This document shows, one piece after another, positions 25,645 through 34,445 of a stretch of 34,445 nt of DNA. Every line of letters starts with the position of its first letter. Position 1 is the first letter of the stretch. The notes under the pieces were generated by a model. It saw only the letters and a list, made by a program, of their open reading frames with translations, was not told the origin of the DNA and did no database searches. The stretch comes from Rhodoferax sp. (GTDB taxonomy: Bacteria > Pseudomonadota > Gammaproteobacteria > Burkholderiales > Burkholderiaceae). The DNA lies in assembly GCA_020048295.1 (NCBI GenBank), contig JAIFMT010000075.1, positions 1-34,445 on the forward strand, given 5' to 3'. A program made the translations under genes and the position numbers.

Positions 25645-25659
25645 TACACAGACTGTGTA
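25645..25659 (-). promoter_or_regulatory. 15-bp palindrome just upstream of panC
   Basis: TACACAG and CTGTGTA are perfect 7-bp arms around a single A, 7 bases before the panC ATG. It is either an operator or a small hairpin at the ribosome site; nothing in the window identifies its binding protein. Confidence 0.35.
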
Positions 25660-25756
25660 TGGGCAGGAAGGTGTTTTTTTATAAAAATACGCACGCCACA
25701 GGACCCGGCGGTGCGCTGCGCATCGCCGGTGGCAATGGCTGAAACTAGGCCAAAGT

Positions 25757-26656
25757 TCACCAGGCGTGCAGGTTGTTGTCAGGGAAGGTGCCGGTTTTAA
25801 CCTCGGTGACATAGGCCGCAATGGCTTCCTTGATGCCATGCTGCCCGGCAATGCCGGGTAAGGCGGCCATGAAGTTGCGCACAAACTTGGGGGTCTTGCC
25901 CAGGTTGAGCCCCAGCATGTCGTGCAGCACCAGCACCTGCCCGGCGGTGCCGTTGCCCGCACCAATGCCAATCGTCGGGCAGTGCGGCAACTCGGCGGTG
26001 AGCTCGGCAGACAGGGCACCCGGCACCATCTCCAACACCAGCAGCGCCGCACCGGCCTCTTGCAGTTCGTGCGCCTGCTGTTTGAGCAGCGTGGCCGACT
26101 CGGCGGTTTTGCCCTGCACCCGGTAGCCGCCCAGCGCATGCACGGTTTGCGGTGTCAGCCCCAGGTGTGCACACACCGGAATGCCGCGCTGCACCAGAAA
26201 GCGCACGGTGTCGGCGGTCCAGCCACCCCCCTCCAACTTGACCATGTGCGCACCGGCCTGCATCAGAACGGCGGCACTGCGCAGCGCCTGTTCTTTGGAC
26301 TCGTGGTAGCTGCCAAACGGCAGGTCGCCAATGATCCAGGCGGTGCCCTGCACCCGGCGCATGCCGCGGGTGACGCTCTCGACGTGGTAGCGCATGGTGT
26401 CAAGCGCCACACCCACGGTGCTGCTCAATCCCTGGCACACCATGCCCAGCGAATCACCCACCAGAATGCAATCCACCCCAGCGGCATCGGCGACTGCCGC
26501 AAAGGTGGCATCGTAAGCGGTGAGCATGGCGATCTTTTCGCCGCGCGCGTGCATCTCCAGCAAGCGCGGCAAGCTCACCGGCTTGCGGGTGGCCGGGTTG
26601 CTGGCGGTGGGCAATGTGCCGTAAGGCGTGGCGTTCTGGGCAGCGGGTTGATTCAT
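25757..26656 (-). CDS. panB: 3-methyl-2-oxobutanoate hydroxymethyltransferase
   Basis: PanB transfers a hydroxymethyl group from methylene-tetrahydrofolate to alpha-ketoisovalerate, giving ketopantoate. The 299 residues include [28 protein letters not shown], the ligand motif MVKLEGG, the HLGLTPQTV segment and the conserved [21 protein letters not shown]. The ATG at 26656 has GGGGAA upstream at good spacing; a longer TTG-started frame adds only five residues. It depends on tetrahydrofolate, so it links to folE and nudB in this window. nadB ends at 26714, 57 bases upstream on the same strand. Confidence 0.96.
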   Translation of the reverse strand: MNQPAAQNATPYGTLPTASNPATRKPVSLPRLLEMHARGEKIAMLTAYDATFAAVADAAGVDCILVGDSLGMVCQGLSSTVGVALDTMRYHVESVTRGMRRVQGTAWIIGDLPFGSYHESKEQALRSAAVLMQAGAHMVKLEGGGWTADTVRFLVQRGIPVCAHLGLTPQTVHALGGYRVQGKTAESATLLKQQAHELQEAGAALLVLEMVPGALSAELTAELPHCPTIGIGAGNGTAGQVLVLHDMLGLNLGKTPKFVRNFMAALPGIAGQHGIKEAIAAYVTEVKTGTFPDNNLHAW

Positions 26657-26713
26657 AAGGACGTTCCCCAAAAAAGTGCGGGCGAGTCTAACCCAGCCAC
26701 CCGATCCGCCAAC

Positions 26714-28324
26714 TTACGGCCTGGGACTCAAAATGGTGGGAATCGCCTCGGGCAGCAGGTCGGGGTAATCGCGGCTGAAATGCAGGCCACGGCTCTCATG
26801 ACGCGCTTGGGCGCTGCGCACAATCAGGTCAGCCACCTGCACCAGGTTGCGCAGTTCCAGCAGGTCGCGGGTGACCTGGAAATTGGCGTAGAACTCCTGG
26901 ATTTCATCTTGCAACAAGGCAATGCGGTGCGCCGCGCGCTCCAGACGCTTGTTGGTGCGCACAATGCCCACGTAGTCCCACATGAAGCGGCGCAATTCGT
27001 CCCAGTTGTGCGAGATCACCACCGTCTCATCGGCATCAATCACGCGGCTGTCGTCCCAGGCGGGCAATTTGGCGCTGGCACCGTCTTGCGCCTGCGCGAT
27101 GTCGTTGGTGGTGGCCTGAGCAAACACCATGCATTCCACCAGCGAATTGCTGGCCAGCCGGTTGGCACCATGCAGGCCACTGCAGGCGGTCTCGCCAATC
27201 GCGTACAGCCCTTGCACATCGGTGCGGCCATGCAGGTCGGCCAGCACACCGCCACAGGTGTAGTGCGCCGCTGGCACCACAGGAATGGGCTGTTTGCTGA
27301 TGTCGATGCCGAGTTCCAGGCAGCGCGCGTAGATGTTGGGGAAATGCTCTTGCAAAAAGCCCAAGGGTTGGTGCGAGATGTCCAGATAGACGCAGTCAAA
27401 ACCGCCCTTTTTCATCTCGAAGTCAATGGCGCGAGCCACCACGTCACGCGGCGCCAGTTCCAGCCGAGGATCGTGCTGCGGCATGAAACGGGTGCCGTCG
27501 GGCAACAACAGCCGCCCGCCTTCACCGCGCACCGCTTCGCTGATCAAAAAACTTTTGGCGTGCGGGTGGTACAGGCAGGTGGGGTGAAACTGGATGAACT
27601 CCATGTTTTGCACCCGGCAACCAGCGCGCCAGGCCGCCGCAATGCCGTCCCCGGTGGCGGTGTCGGGGTTGGTGGTGTACAGATACACCTTGCCGGCCCC
27701 GCCGGTGGCGAGAATGGTTTGTGGCGCTTCAAACGTGATCACCTGCTCGGTGGCACTGTCCAGCGCGTACAGCCCAAGACAGCGCTTGCCGCCCAAGCCC
27801 AGCTTTTCGGTGGTGATCAAATCCACCAGCGTGTGCTGCTCAAACAGCGTGATGTTGGGAGTTTTCAGCACCGCATCGATCAGCGTCTTCTGCACCGCAG
27901 CGCCGGTGGCATCGGTCACATGCACGATGCGCCGGGCGCTGTGGCCACCCTCGCGTGTCAAGTGCAACTGGCCAGCCGCTTCTTCCGAAAACGGCACGCC
28001 CATGCTTTGCAGCCAGGCAATGGCGTGGGGCGCGTTTTCCACCACAAAACGCGTGGCCTCCAGATCGCACAGGCCGGCGCCGGCAATCTGTGTGTCGTGA
28101 ATGTGAGCGGCAAAGCTGTCGTCCTTGTTCCAAACGGCAGCAATACCGCCCTGTGCCCAGCCGCTGGAGCCCTCAGACACGGCACGTTTGGTGATGACTG
28201 CCACTTTTTTGGTGGGTGCCAGCAACAGCGCGGCGCTTAAGCCCGCCAGGCCGCTGCCGACAATCAGCACGTCAAAAGTCAGTGACTCGGTAGATTTGGC
28301 AAGATTGGGTTTTTTGGGTGTCAT
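26714..28324 (-). CDS. nadB: L-aspartate oxidase
   Basis: NadB is the FAD enzyme that oxidises L-aspartate to iminoaspartate for quinolinate synthesis, and can pass electrons to oxygen or fumarate. The 536 residues show the FAD motif [24 protein letters not shown], the [12 protein letters not shown] substrate loop, EFIQFHPT, and the C-terminal helical domain shared with succinate dehydrogenase flavoproteins. Length equals that of E. coli NadB. The start follows scpA by 17 bases. The protein is intact, in contrast to NadA, its direct partner in the pathway, which is broken in this sequence. Confidence 0.97.
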   Translation of the reverse strand: MTPKKPNLAKSTESLTFDVLIVGSGLAGLSAALLLAPTKKVAVITKRAVSEGSSGWAQGGIAAVWNKDDSFAAHIHDTQIAGAGLCDLEATRFVVENAPHAIAWLQSMGVPFSEEAAGQLHLTREGGHSARRIVHVTDATGAAVQKTLIDAVLKTPNITLFEQHTLVDLITTEKLGLGGKRCLGLYALDSATEQVITFEAPQTILATGGAGKVYLYTTNPDTATGDGIAAAWRAGCRVQNMEFIQFHPTCLYHPHAKSFLISEAVRGEGGRLLLPDGTRFMPQHDPRLELAPRDVVARAIDFEMKKGGFDCVYLDISHQPLGFLQEHFPNIYARCLELGIDISKQPIPVVPAAHYTCGGVLADLHGRTDVQGLYAIGETACSGLHGANRLASNSLVECMVFAQATTNDIAQAQDGASAKLPAWDDSRVIDADETVVISHNWDELRRFMWDYVGIVRTNKRLERAAHRIALLQDEIQEFYANFQVTRDLLELRNLVQVADLIVRSAQARHESRGLHFSRDYPDLLPEAIPTILSPRP

Positions 28325-28341
28325 GGGGTGGATGTTAAAAC

Positions 28342-29190
28342 TTAAGTCGGCGTGTAGGCCAGCCGCACATAGATAGGCGCAAACGCTTCTGCCTGGGTGA
28401 TATCAATCAAGGTCTCTTTGGCCAGTTCCAGCAGGGCAATAAAAGTCACCACCAGCACCGGCATGCCTCGGCCAGGGTCAAACAGCGCCTCAAACTCAAC
28501 AAAGCGCCGGCCTTGCAGCCGCTTGAGCAGCAGGCTCATGTGTTCCCGCACCGACAACTCTTCTCGGGTAATCCGGTGGTGCTGTACCAGTTTGGCACGC
28601 CGCAGCACGGCGGCCCAGGCTTGCTGCAAATCTTCCACGGTGACTTCGGGAAAACGTGGCTGCAACGACTGTTCGATTGTTACCTGGGCTGTCAAAAAAT
28701 CTCGGCCTAATTGGGGCAACGCATTCAAATGCGCCGCTGCTTGCTTCATTTGCTCGTACTCAAGCAAGCGGCGTACCAATTCGGCGCGCGGATCTTGCAC
28801 TTCCTCGCCAGGTGCAGCAGGTTTGGGAGGCAGCAACATGCGCGACTTGATTTCAATCAGCATCGCGGCCATCAGCAGATAGTCGGCTGCCAGTTCCAGA
28901 TTGCGATGCCGGATTTCGTCCACATAGCTCATGTATTGGCGCGTCAGGCCGGCCATCGGAATATCAAGGATGTTGAAATTCTGCTTGCGAATCAGGTACA
29001 GCAGTAAATCCAGCGGGCCCTCAAACGCCTCCAGAAACACTTCCAGGGCATCGGGCGGGATATACAGATCGTGCGGCATGGCAAACAATGGCTCACCATA
29101 CAAACGCGCCACCGCAACCTGGTCAACGGCGCTGGGCATGCTGAATTGATCGGAAGGATCAACGCTGACCGATGCGGTCGAAGCAAGCAT
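28342..29190 (-). CDS. scpA: Segregation and condensation protein A
   Basis: ScpA is the kleisin that bridges the SMC heads, with ScpB, in the bacterial condensin complex. The 282 residues include the N-terminal [24 protein letters not shown] helix (about residues 57-80) that binds the SMC neck, the [23 protein letters not shown] segment and the C-terminal winged helix with [18 protein letters not shown]. An N-terminal extension of about 45 residues is not conserved, so the start could be further in. The neighbours DUF3460 and pan genes match the usual betaproteobacterial context; nadB follows after 17 bases. Confidence 0.93.
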   Translation of the reverse strand: MLASTASVSVDPSDQFSMPSAVDQVAVARLYGEPLFAMPHDLYIPPDALEVFLEAFEGPLDLLLYLIRKQNFNILDIPMAGLTRQYMSYVDEIRHRNLELAADYLLMAAMLIEIKSRMLLPPKPAAPGEEVQDPRAELVRRLLEYEQMKQAAAHLNALPQLGRDFLTAQVTIEQSLQPRFPEVTVEDLQQAWAAVLRRAKLVQHHRITREELSVREHMSLLLKRLQGRRFVEFEALFDPGRGMPVLVVTFIALLELAKETLIDITQAEAFAPIYVRLAYTPT

Positions 29191-29218
29191 CGAATCTTTG
29201 ATTAACTACAACAACTAT

Positions 29219-29253
29219 AGCTACTAGCGCTTATAAAGAAAGGGCTAGAGGTC
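29219..29253 (+). repeat. Dispersed 35-bp repeat, copy F
   Basis: AGCTACTAGCGC, nine bases, AAGGGCTAGAGGTC; the clearest copy. CTAGCGCTT and AAGGGCTAG inside it are nearly inverted, so it can form an imperfect hairpin. It lies between DUF3460 and scpA. Confidence 0.78.
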
Positions 29254-29263
29254 AAAGAATAGG

Positions 29264-29470
29264 CTATTTTCCGGTGGTCTGATAGACATAAGGCTTTTGT
29301 GCCACTTGGGCGGCGCGGTACTCGCGCCAGGCATCGCGGTCCACCGGCAGATCCCACAGCAGGCTGCGGCCCAGGCGCTGGCCAGCTTCGAGCTCTGGCT
29401 TCTTGGCCTTGAGTTCGGCCAGGAACTGGGTCACGTCAGATTCGTATTTGGGACGGTAAAAAATATTCAT
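29264..29470 (-). CDS. DUF3460 family small protein
   Basis: The 68-residue protein starts MNIFYRPKYESDVTQFL and contains LGRSLLWDLPVDRDAWREY, the pattern of DUF3460, a small betaproteobacterial family of unknown function. It has no signal peptide or membrane segment and is rich in charged residues. It heads the minus-strand cluster with scpA, nadB, panB and panC, but a dispersed repeat lies in the 73-base gap before scpA. It is divergent from hyfB, sharing a 141-base upstream gap. Confidence 0.88.
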   Translation of the reverse strand: MNIFYRPKYESDVTQFLAELKAKKPELEAGQRLGRSLLWDLPVDRDAWREYRAAQVAQKPYVYQTTGK

Positions 29471-29611
29471 GGTGTTGCGCCTTTTGCATGGATTTTAGCC
29501 CTGCGCGTTGCCATGGCAGCACCACGCCAGCTTGAGGTGGATCACCGGGCAGACGACTCTTTCCCGGTAGCGCACCTCACATGGCGACCTGGTGTTGCTG
29601 GGGACTGACAA

Positions 29612-31750
29612 ATGCCGGGTGTAATATCTGCGCTCAGCGCCGCCACGTTTAACCGCAAGCCTGTGCGTTGCATGTTTTCATTCAAGCCCAGAAAGAAAAA
29701 TGCGTCGAATCGGAGTCAGTTTTTGATCAGCAGCCCTTTTCACCCCGCGACCTGGGTCCCACTCGACTGGGTATTGGTCGTTGTGCTTGGCTGGTTGCTG
29801 ATCGGATTGGCTGGGGTGGCAGCCCTGCGCCGGCTGCGCTGGGTGGCGGTGGTGCTGTTTCCAGCGGGCGCGCTGATGTCGGTGGTGCTGATGGCGGTGG
29901 CACTGAGTGCGGCGTTTGCCGGGCCGCAAACTGCCGTGCTGCCGCTGGGACTGCCGCAACTTCCGTTTCATTTGCGGCTTGACAGCCTGGCGAGCTTTTT
30001 CCTGCTGTTGATTGGTGGTGTCTCTGCTGGCGTGTCGGTGTTTGCAGCCGGCTATTTCAGGCACGGCGAAGGCACACCCCCGGGCCTGATTTGTCTGGAA
30101 TACCACGTTTTTCTGGCCAGCATCGTGCTGCTGGTGCTGGCCGACGATGCCTACATGTTCATGGTGATGTGGGAAACCATGGCGCTGTCCTCTTTCTTTC
30201 TGGTGCTGGCCAACCACCGACATGCGCAGATCCGCCAGGCCGGCTACCTGTATATGCTGGTGGCGCATGTGGGGGCGCTGGGGATTTTGCTGTGCTTTGG
30301 CCTGCTGCAGGCGGGCACCGGCGACTACACCTTCGCCAACATGCGTCAGCAAAACCTGACACCGTTCTGGGGTTCAGTGGCGTTTGTATTGGCTGTGTTT
30401 GGTTTTGGCGCCAAGGCGGGCTTGCTACCCATGCACGCCTGGCTGCCCGAGGCGCACCCGGCAGCGCCCTCACCTTTTTCAGCGCTGATGAGTGGCGTGA
30501 TGCTGAAAATTGCGCTCTATGGATTGTTGCGGGTCGCGTTTGATCTGCTGCAAACCCGCATCTGGTGGTGGGGCGTGCTGCTGATGGGGTTGGGCCTGGC
30601 CACGGCGCTGTTTGGCGTGGTATTTTCCACCGTGCAGGTGGAGATGAAGCGTTTGCTGGCATATTCCTCCATCGAAAACATCGGGCTGATGTGCGCAGGC
30701 ATTGGTTTGTCGCTGCTGTTTTCCAGCTATTCAATGCACGCCTTTGCAGCGCTGGCGCTCACCGCTGCGCTGTACCACATGATCAGCCACGCATTTTTCA
30801 AAAGCCTGCTGTTTTGCAGCACTGGCGCAGTGCTGCACGCCACCGGCGAGCGCAGTCTGGGCAAACTCGGCGGGCTGATCCGCTTCATGCCGTGGGTGGC
30901 CTGGCCAACGCTGGTGGGTGCGCTGGCCTGCGCCGGGTTGCCGCCGTTTGGCGGTTTTGTCGCCGAATGGCTGCTGCTGCAAAGCTTTTTGTTCACCACC
31001 GGACTGCCCAACACCTCGCTGGACATGCTGGTGCCGGTGATGGCGGCGCTGATTGCGCTGATTGCCGCGCTCTCGGGCTTCACCATGGTGAAGTATTTTG
31101 GCGTGATCTTCCTGGGCCAGCCGCGCGAAGAAAAGCTGGAACACGCCCGCGATGCCGGCCACTGGGAGCGCCTGGGCATGCTGTGGCTGGTGGCGGGCTG
31201 CGTGCTGCTGGGGCTGTTTCCCAACCACATGATCGCGCTGATCGACCCGGTGACGCGCATGCTGGTGCACGGCGGGCTGGCGCATACCGTGGCCGACAGC
31301 GGCTGGCTGCTGGTGCCGGTGAATGCCGAGCGCGCGAGTTACGCGCCGGCGGTCTTTTTCCTGGGCATTGTGTGCACCTATGGCCTGTCATTCTGGCTGG
31401 TGCGCTGGCTCTACCACGGCCGCCTGCGCCGGGTGCCGCCGTGGGACTGCGGCCACCCCTGGCAAACCGCGCGCATGCAAGACACGGCCGAGGGTTTTGG
31501 CCACCCGATCCGGCGCATTTTTTCGCCATTTTTCCGCATGACCAAGCAACTGCCCAGCGCCTTTGATACTGAGCCCAGCTACCGCGTCACGGTGGAAGAC
31601 CCGTTGTGGCACGCGCTGTATCTGCCGCTGGCACGGGGGGTGGAGCGCATCTCGAAATGGGTCGGGCTGCTGCAGCAAGGCCGCATTGCGGTCTATCTGA
31701 TGTACAGCTTTGCCACGCTGATCGTGGTGCTGCTGGTGGTGAAACGATGA
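29612..31750 (+). CDS. hyfB: Hyf-type proton-pumping membrane subunit (HyfB/HycC-like)
   Basis: HyfB is an Mrp/NuoL-M-like antiporter subunit of hydrogenase 4 and related group 4 complexes. The 712 residues contain about 14-16 hydrophobic segments. Proton-path residues are visible: E188 (MWETMALSS), K268 (GFGAKAGLLPMHAWLPEAHPAAPSP region), K299 (SGVMLKIALYG) and the His/Lys segment ALYHMISHAFFKSLLF. The C-terminal half includes a hydrophilic stretch PPWDCGHPWQ and a last helix. The ATG at 29612 is supported by GGGGA 7 bases upstream; the first 45 residues are not hydrophobic and may not be conserved (ATG at 29672 is an alternative). It overlaps hyfC by 4 bases. Confidence 0.9.
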   Translation: MPGVISALSAATFNRKPVRCMFSFKPRKKNASNRSQFLISSPFHPATWVPLDWVLVVVLGWLLIGLAGVAALRRLRWVAVVLFPAGALMSVVLMAVALSAAFAGPQTAVLPLGLPQLPFHLRLDSLASFFLLLIGGVSAGVSVFAAGYFRHGEGTPPGLICLEYHVFLASIVLLVLADDAYMFMVMWETMALSSFFLVLANHRHAQIRQAGYLYMLVAHVGALGILLCFGLLQAGTGDYTFANMRQQNLTPFWGSVAFVLAVFGFGAKAGLLPMHAWLPEAHPAAPSPFSALMSGVMLKIALYGLLRVAFDLLQTRIWWWGVLLMGLGLATALFGVVFSTVQVEMKRLLAYSSIENIGLMCAGIGLSLLFSSYSMHAFAALALTAALYHMISHAFFKSLLFCSTGAVLHATGERSLGKLGGLIRFMPWVAWPTLVGALACAGLPPFGGFVAEWLLLQSFLFTTGLPNTSLDMLVPVMAALIALIAALSGFTMVKYFGVIFLGQPREEKLEHARDAGHWERLGMLWLVAGCVLLGLFPNHMIALIDPVTRMLVHGGLAHTVADSGWLLVPVNAERASYAPAVFFLGIVCTYGLSFWLVRWLYHGRLRRVPPWDCGHPWQTARMQDTAEGFGHPIRRIFSPFFRMTKQLPSAFDTEPSYRVTVEDPLWHALYLPLARGVERISKWVGLLQQGRIAVYLMYSFATLIVVLLVVKR

Positions 31751-32709
31751 ACGAGACGATGACCGCTTTGGGCATTTTTTCGCAGCTGGCAGCGCTGCTG
31801 ACGGCGCTGCTGCTGGCCCCGCTGCTCTCGGGCTGGGTCAACCAGTGCCGCCACTGGCTGCAAAACAAATCCGCCCCTGGCGTGCTGCAGCCCTACCGCA
31901 TGCTGCACAAGCTGTTCAACAAAGAGTCGCTGATGGCTGAGCACGCCTCGTCCTTGTACCGGGTGGCCCCGTATCTGATTTTTGGCTGCATGCTGCTGGC
32001 ATGCGCCATCATCCCGACGCTGTCCACCGACCTGCCGCTGTCGCCCGCCGCCGATGCCATAGCGCTGGTGGGACTGTTTGCGCTGGCGCGGGTGTTCATT
32101 TCGCTGGCGGCGATGGACATTGGCACCGCCTTTGGCACGCTGGGGGCACGGCGCGAGATGCTGGTGGGCTTTCTGGCCGAGCCCGCCTTGCTGATGGTGC
32201 TGTTTTGCGCCTCCATGATCACCCGATCCACCTCGCTGACGGCCATTGTCGAAACGCTGGCGCACCGCGACCTGATGATTTACCCCAGCCTGCTGCTCGC
32301 CGGAGTGGCCTTCACCATGGTGTCGCTGGCTGAAAACGCCCGCGTGCCGGTGGATAACCCCGACACACACCTGGAACTCACCATGATCCATGAGGCGATG
32401 ATTCTGGAATATTCAGCCCGCCATCTGGCGCTGCTGGAGTGGGCGGCCAGCCTGAAGCTGTTTGCCTACTCGTGCATTGGCCTGGCGCTGTTTTTCCCGT
32501 GGGGTGTGGCCGAGGCCAATTCGCCACTGGCACTGCTGCTGGCATTTCCGGTGCTGGTCCTCAAGCTGGCCATCGGTGGCCTGTTGCTGGCGATGATCGA
32601 AACCGCCAGTGCCAAGATGCGAATTTTTCGCGTCCCCGAGTTTTTGGGCACCGCCTTTTTGCTGGCGGTGATCGGCCTGCTGGTCAACGTGCTGCTGGGT
32701 GTGGGCTAA
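31747..32709 (+). CDS. hyfC: Hyf-type NuoH-like membrane subunit (HyfC/HycD-like)
   Basis: HyfC is the NuoH homolog that anchors the hydrogenase-like arm to the membrane and links it to the antiporter subunits. The 320 residues include about eight transmembrane segments. The family stretch AENARVPVDNPDTHLELTMIHEAM, split as residues about 198-220, and EYSARHLALLEWA follow the usual pattern, with charged residues in the loop that faces the quinone-like cavity. The ATG overlaps the hyfB stop (ATGA at 31747-31750), and hyfE starts 6 bases after the stop, so all are one operon. Confidence 0.92.
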   Translation: MNETMTALGIFSQLAALLTALLLAPLLSGWVNQCRHWLQNKSAPGVLQPYRMLHKLFNKESLMAEHASSLYRVAPYLIFGCMLLACAIIPTLSTDLPLSPAADAIALVGLFALARVFISLAAMDIGTAFGTLGARREMLVGFLAEPALLMVLFCASMITRSTSLTAIVETLAHRDLMIYPSLLLAGVAFTMVSLAENARVPVDNPDTHLELTMIHEAMILEYSARHLALLEWAASLKLFAYSCIGLALFFPWGVAEANSPLALLLAFPVLVLKLAIGGLLLAMIETASAKMRIFRVPEFLGTAFLLAVIGLLVNVLLGVG

Positions 32710-32715
32710 CTCGCC

Positions 32716-33375
32716 ATGATCAAGTTTGCCCCCCAGCTCATCAACCTGTTTGCCACGCTGATCCTGTTGCTGTCGTTTGCCATGATCTCGCAGCGGCGCA
32801 TCGTCTCGCTGATCAATCTGTTCATGCTGCAGGGTGCGGCGCTGGTGGCGGCCTCGTTCTTGATTGGTTACGTCACGCAGCAGCCCGATTTGTATGTCTC
32901 GGGCGCACTCACACTGGTGCTCAAGGTGCTGTTCATTCCTTGGATGCTGCAGCGCCTGATCCGCCAGCTCAACGTGCGCTGGGACGTGGAAACCCTGCTC
33001 AACATTCCCACCACCCTGCTGGTGGGCATCGGGCTGGTGATTTTTGCCTTCAGTCTGGCGCTGCCGGTGTCGCGCCTGTCAAGCTCGGTGGCCGGCGGTG
33101 CGCTGGGCATTGCGCTGGCCTGCGTGATGCTGTCGTTCATGATGATGATCACCCGCAGCAAGGCGGTGCCGCAGGTGATTGGCTTTTTATCAATGGAAAA
33201 CGGGCTGATCTTTGCCGCCACCACCGTCACCAACGGCATGCCGATGATTGTCGAATTTGGCATTGCCCTGGACGTGCTGGTGGGCGTGCTGATCCTGGGC
33301 GTGTTCATGTTCCAGATACGCGAAAAATTCGACAGTCTCGACATCCACCACCTTGAAGTGCTCAAGGAAGACTGA
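32716..33375 (+). CDS. hyfE: Hyf-type NuoK-like membrane subunit (HyfE)
   Basis: HyfE is a short membrane subunit with partial similarity to NuoK. The 219 residues have about six or seven hydrophobic segments, with GALTLVLKVLFIPWML and the conserved GFLSMENGLIFAATTVTNGMPMIVE stretch near residues 156-180, and a basic/acidic cytoplasmic tail REKFDSLDIHHLEVLKED. HyfE is found in hydrogenase 4 but not in hydrogenase 3, so this argues for a Hyf-like rather than Hyc-like complex. It starts 6 bases after hyfC and ends 2 bases before hyfF. Confidence 0.9.
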   Translation: MIKFAPQLINLFATLILLLSFAMISQRRIVSLINLFMLQGAALVAASFLIGYVTQQPDLYVSGALTLVLKVLFIPWMLQRLIRQLNVRWDVETLLNIPTTLLVGIGLVIFAFSLALPVSRLSSSVAGGALGIALACVMLSFMMMITRSKAVPQVIGFLSMENGLIFAATTVTNGMPMIVEFGIALDVLVGVLILGVFMFQIREKFDSLDIHHLEVLKED

Positions 33376-33377
33376 GC

Positions 33378-34445
33378 ATGAACGCGCTGTACCTTGTTTT
33401 AGGCATTCCCTTGCTCGGCGGCCTGGCGCTGGCGCTGACCGGGCATCGCCCCTGGGCACGCGATGTGAACGTGGCGTTCAGCGCAGCCACTTTTCTGGCG
33501 GCCTGCTTCATGACCGCGCAAGTCATCAACGAAGGCCCGGAATTCATTTGGGACAAGCAGTTCTACATCGACCCACTGAATGTCTTTCTGGTCACGCTGA
33601 CCGCCTTTGTCAGCCTGACCACGGCGATTTTTTCGCGCCCCTACATGCGCATTGAACAAGACCACGGCAAGATGACCCCCAGCCGCATGCGCCTGTACCA
33701 CGCGATGTACCAGCTGTTCAGCTTCACCATGCTGCTGGGCCTGACCACCAACAATCTGGGCATCGTCTGGGTGGCGATGGAAGCGGCCACGCTCACCACG
33801 GTGCTGCTGGTCAGCGTGTATCGCACCGCAGCCAGCCTGGAGGCGGCGTGGAAATATTTCATTTTGTGCGGTGTCGGCATCGCCCAGGCGCTGTTTGGCA
33901 CAGTGCTGCTGTACATGGCGGCCGACAAGGTGCTGGGCGTACACGGTGCCACGCTGCTGTGGACTGATCTGGCCGCCATCAAGGGCCAGCTCGACCCGAC
34001 CATCATCTCGCTGGCGTTTGTGTTTTTGCTGGTGGGCTACGGCACCAAGATTGGTCTGGTTCCCCTGCACAGCTGGCTGCCCGACGCCCATGCCGAGGGA
34101 CCCACGCCGGTGTCAGCGGTGCTGTCGGGCTTGCTGCTCAATGTGGCCATGTACGCGGTGCTGCGCGTCAAGGTGCTGACCGACGGCGCGTTGGGCAACG
34201 CCATGGCCGGTGAATTGATGATGGGCTTTGGCCTCTTGTCGGTGGTGGTGGCGGCGTTTTTCATCTCGCGGCAAAAAGACGTCAAGCGCATGTTTGCCTA
34301 CTCCAGCATCGAACACATGGGGCTGATCACTTTTGCCTTTGGCATGGCATCGCCCTTGGCCAACTTTGCCGGGTTGCTGCACATGACGGTGCATTCACTG
34401 GTCAAATCGGCGATTTTTTACACCGTCGGCCACGCCACACAAAAG
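33378..34445 (+). CDS. hyfF: Hyf-type antiporter-like membrane subunit (HyfF), 3' end outside window
   Basis: The open frame runs from the ATG at 33378 to the window end, 356 codons without a stop. The sequence is a second NuoL-like antiporter subunit: E135 in the motif AMEAATLTTVLLVSVYRT, K224 in GYGTKIGLVPLHSWLPDAH, and LLHMTVHSLVKSAIFYTVGH near the end. Where HyfB has a Lys in the next helix (SGVMLK), HyfF has N255 (SGLLLN), as I expect for HyfF. The catalytic subunits, presumably hyfG and hyfI, should follow downstream. Confidence 0.92.
   Translation, partial: MNALYLVLGIPLLGGLALALTGHRPWARDVNVAFSAATFLAACFMTAQVINEGPEFIWDKQFYIDPLNVFLVTLTAFVSLTTAIFSRPYMRIEQDHGKMTPSRMRLYHAMYQLFSFTMLLGLTTNNLGIVWVAMEAATLTTVLLVSVYRTAASLEAAWKYFILCGVGIAQALFGTVLLYMAADKVLGVHGATLLWTDLAAIKGQLDPTIISLAFVFLLVGYGTKIGLVPLHSWLPDAHAEGPTPVSAVLSGLLLNVAMYAVLRVKVLTDGALGNAMAGELMMGFGLLSVVVAAFFISRQKDVKRMFAYSSIEHMGLITFAFGMASPLANFAGLLHMTVHSLVKSAIFYTVGHATQK

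Noticed and set aside
25922..28240. Plus-strand open frame of 772 codons opposite panB and nadB
   Set aside because: It spans two well-recognised minus-strand genes and the gap between them; it has no motif and arises from high GC codon bias.
29471..29611. Sigma-54 promoter or FhlA-type site upstream of hyfB
   Set aside because: TGG and TGC elements occur but none has the GG-10 bases-GC spacing, so no call is made.

Overview
The window is about 34 kb of a GC-rich betaproteobacterial chromosome, most likely Burkholderiales, family Comamonadaceae (Rhodoferax/Polaromonas-like). Reasons: the DUF3683 flavin/iron-sulfur oxidoreductase and the DUF3460 protein are typical of betaproteobacteria, the gene order ubiE-(Tim44)-ubiJ-ubiB-fmdB-DUF502-aspS-nudB is what I expect in this group, and a short dispersed intergenic repeat of a kind I associate with Comamonadaceae occurs six times. 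This is recognition from memory; no database search was made.

Layout. 3-3272: 3' part of a very large FAD/4Fe-4S/CCG oxidoreductase. 3322-7641: DUF971 and a ubiquinone block (ubiE, a Tim44-like membrane protein, ubiJ, ubiB). 7724-10562: fmdB-type zinc ribbon, DUF502 membrane protein, aspS. 10677-11318: a toxin-antitoxin module (Phd-like antitoxin with a CcdA-like tail, plus a CcdB toxin) that appears inserted between aspS and nudB. 11311-13736: nudB, a ybhP-type EEP phosphohydrolase and clsB, tightly packed. 13842-14968: folE and a BLUF blue-light receptor. 14969-15318: non-coding. 15319-17055 (minus): a GGDEF diguanylate cyclase followed by a FlhG/FleN-like ATPase. 17086-17616: secreted or anchored nuclease. 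17657-19889 (minus): ctpA and moeB/thiF. 20092-24641 (plus): rhodanese, grxC, broken secB, gpsA, nadC, broken nadA. 24789-29470 (minus): DUF3460, scpA, nadB, panB, panC. 29612-34445 (plus): the start of a Hyf-type complex, hyfB-hyfC-hyfE-hyfF, running off the window.

How the genes fit together. FolE and NudB are consecutive steps of tetrahydrofolate synthesis. ClsB and GpsA belong to phospholipid metabolism. NadB, NadA and NadC make up the aspartate route to NAD and lie on both sides of panB/panC, whose pathway also draws on aspartate through beta-alanine. The Hyf genes encode the proton-pumping membrane arm of a group 4 hydrogenase or a related complex.

What stands out: (i) two conserved genes within 3.5 kb are disrupted, secB by one in-frame amber codon and nadA by an apparent deletion of about 55 bp that shifts the frame; (ii) a hybrid antitoxin whose operator-like palindrome lies at the head of the nudB-EEP-clsB operon; (iii) a 35-bp repeat with a constant 12+9+14 layout, one copy lying in frame inside the large oxidoreductase gene and another ending directly against the gpsA start codon; (iv) a folE-BLUF pair and a GGDEF-FlhG pair. 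I see no CRISPR array, insertion sequence, tRNA or rRNA gene.
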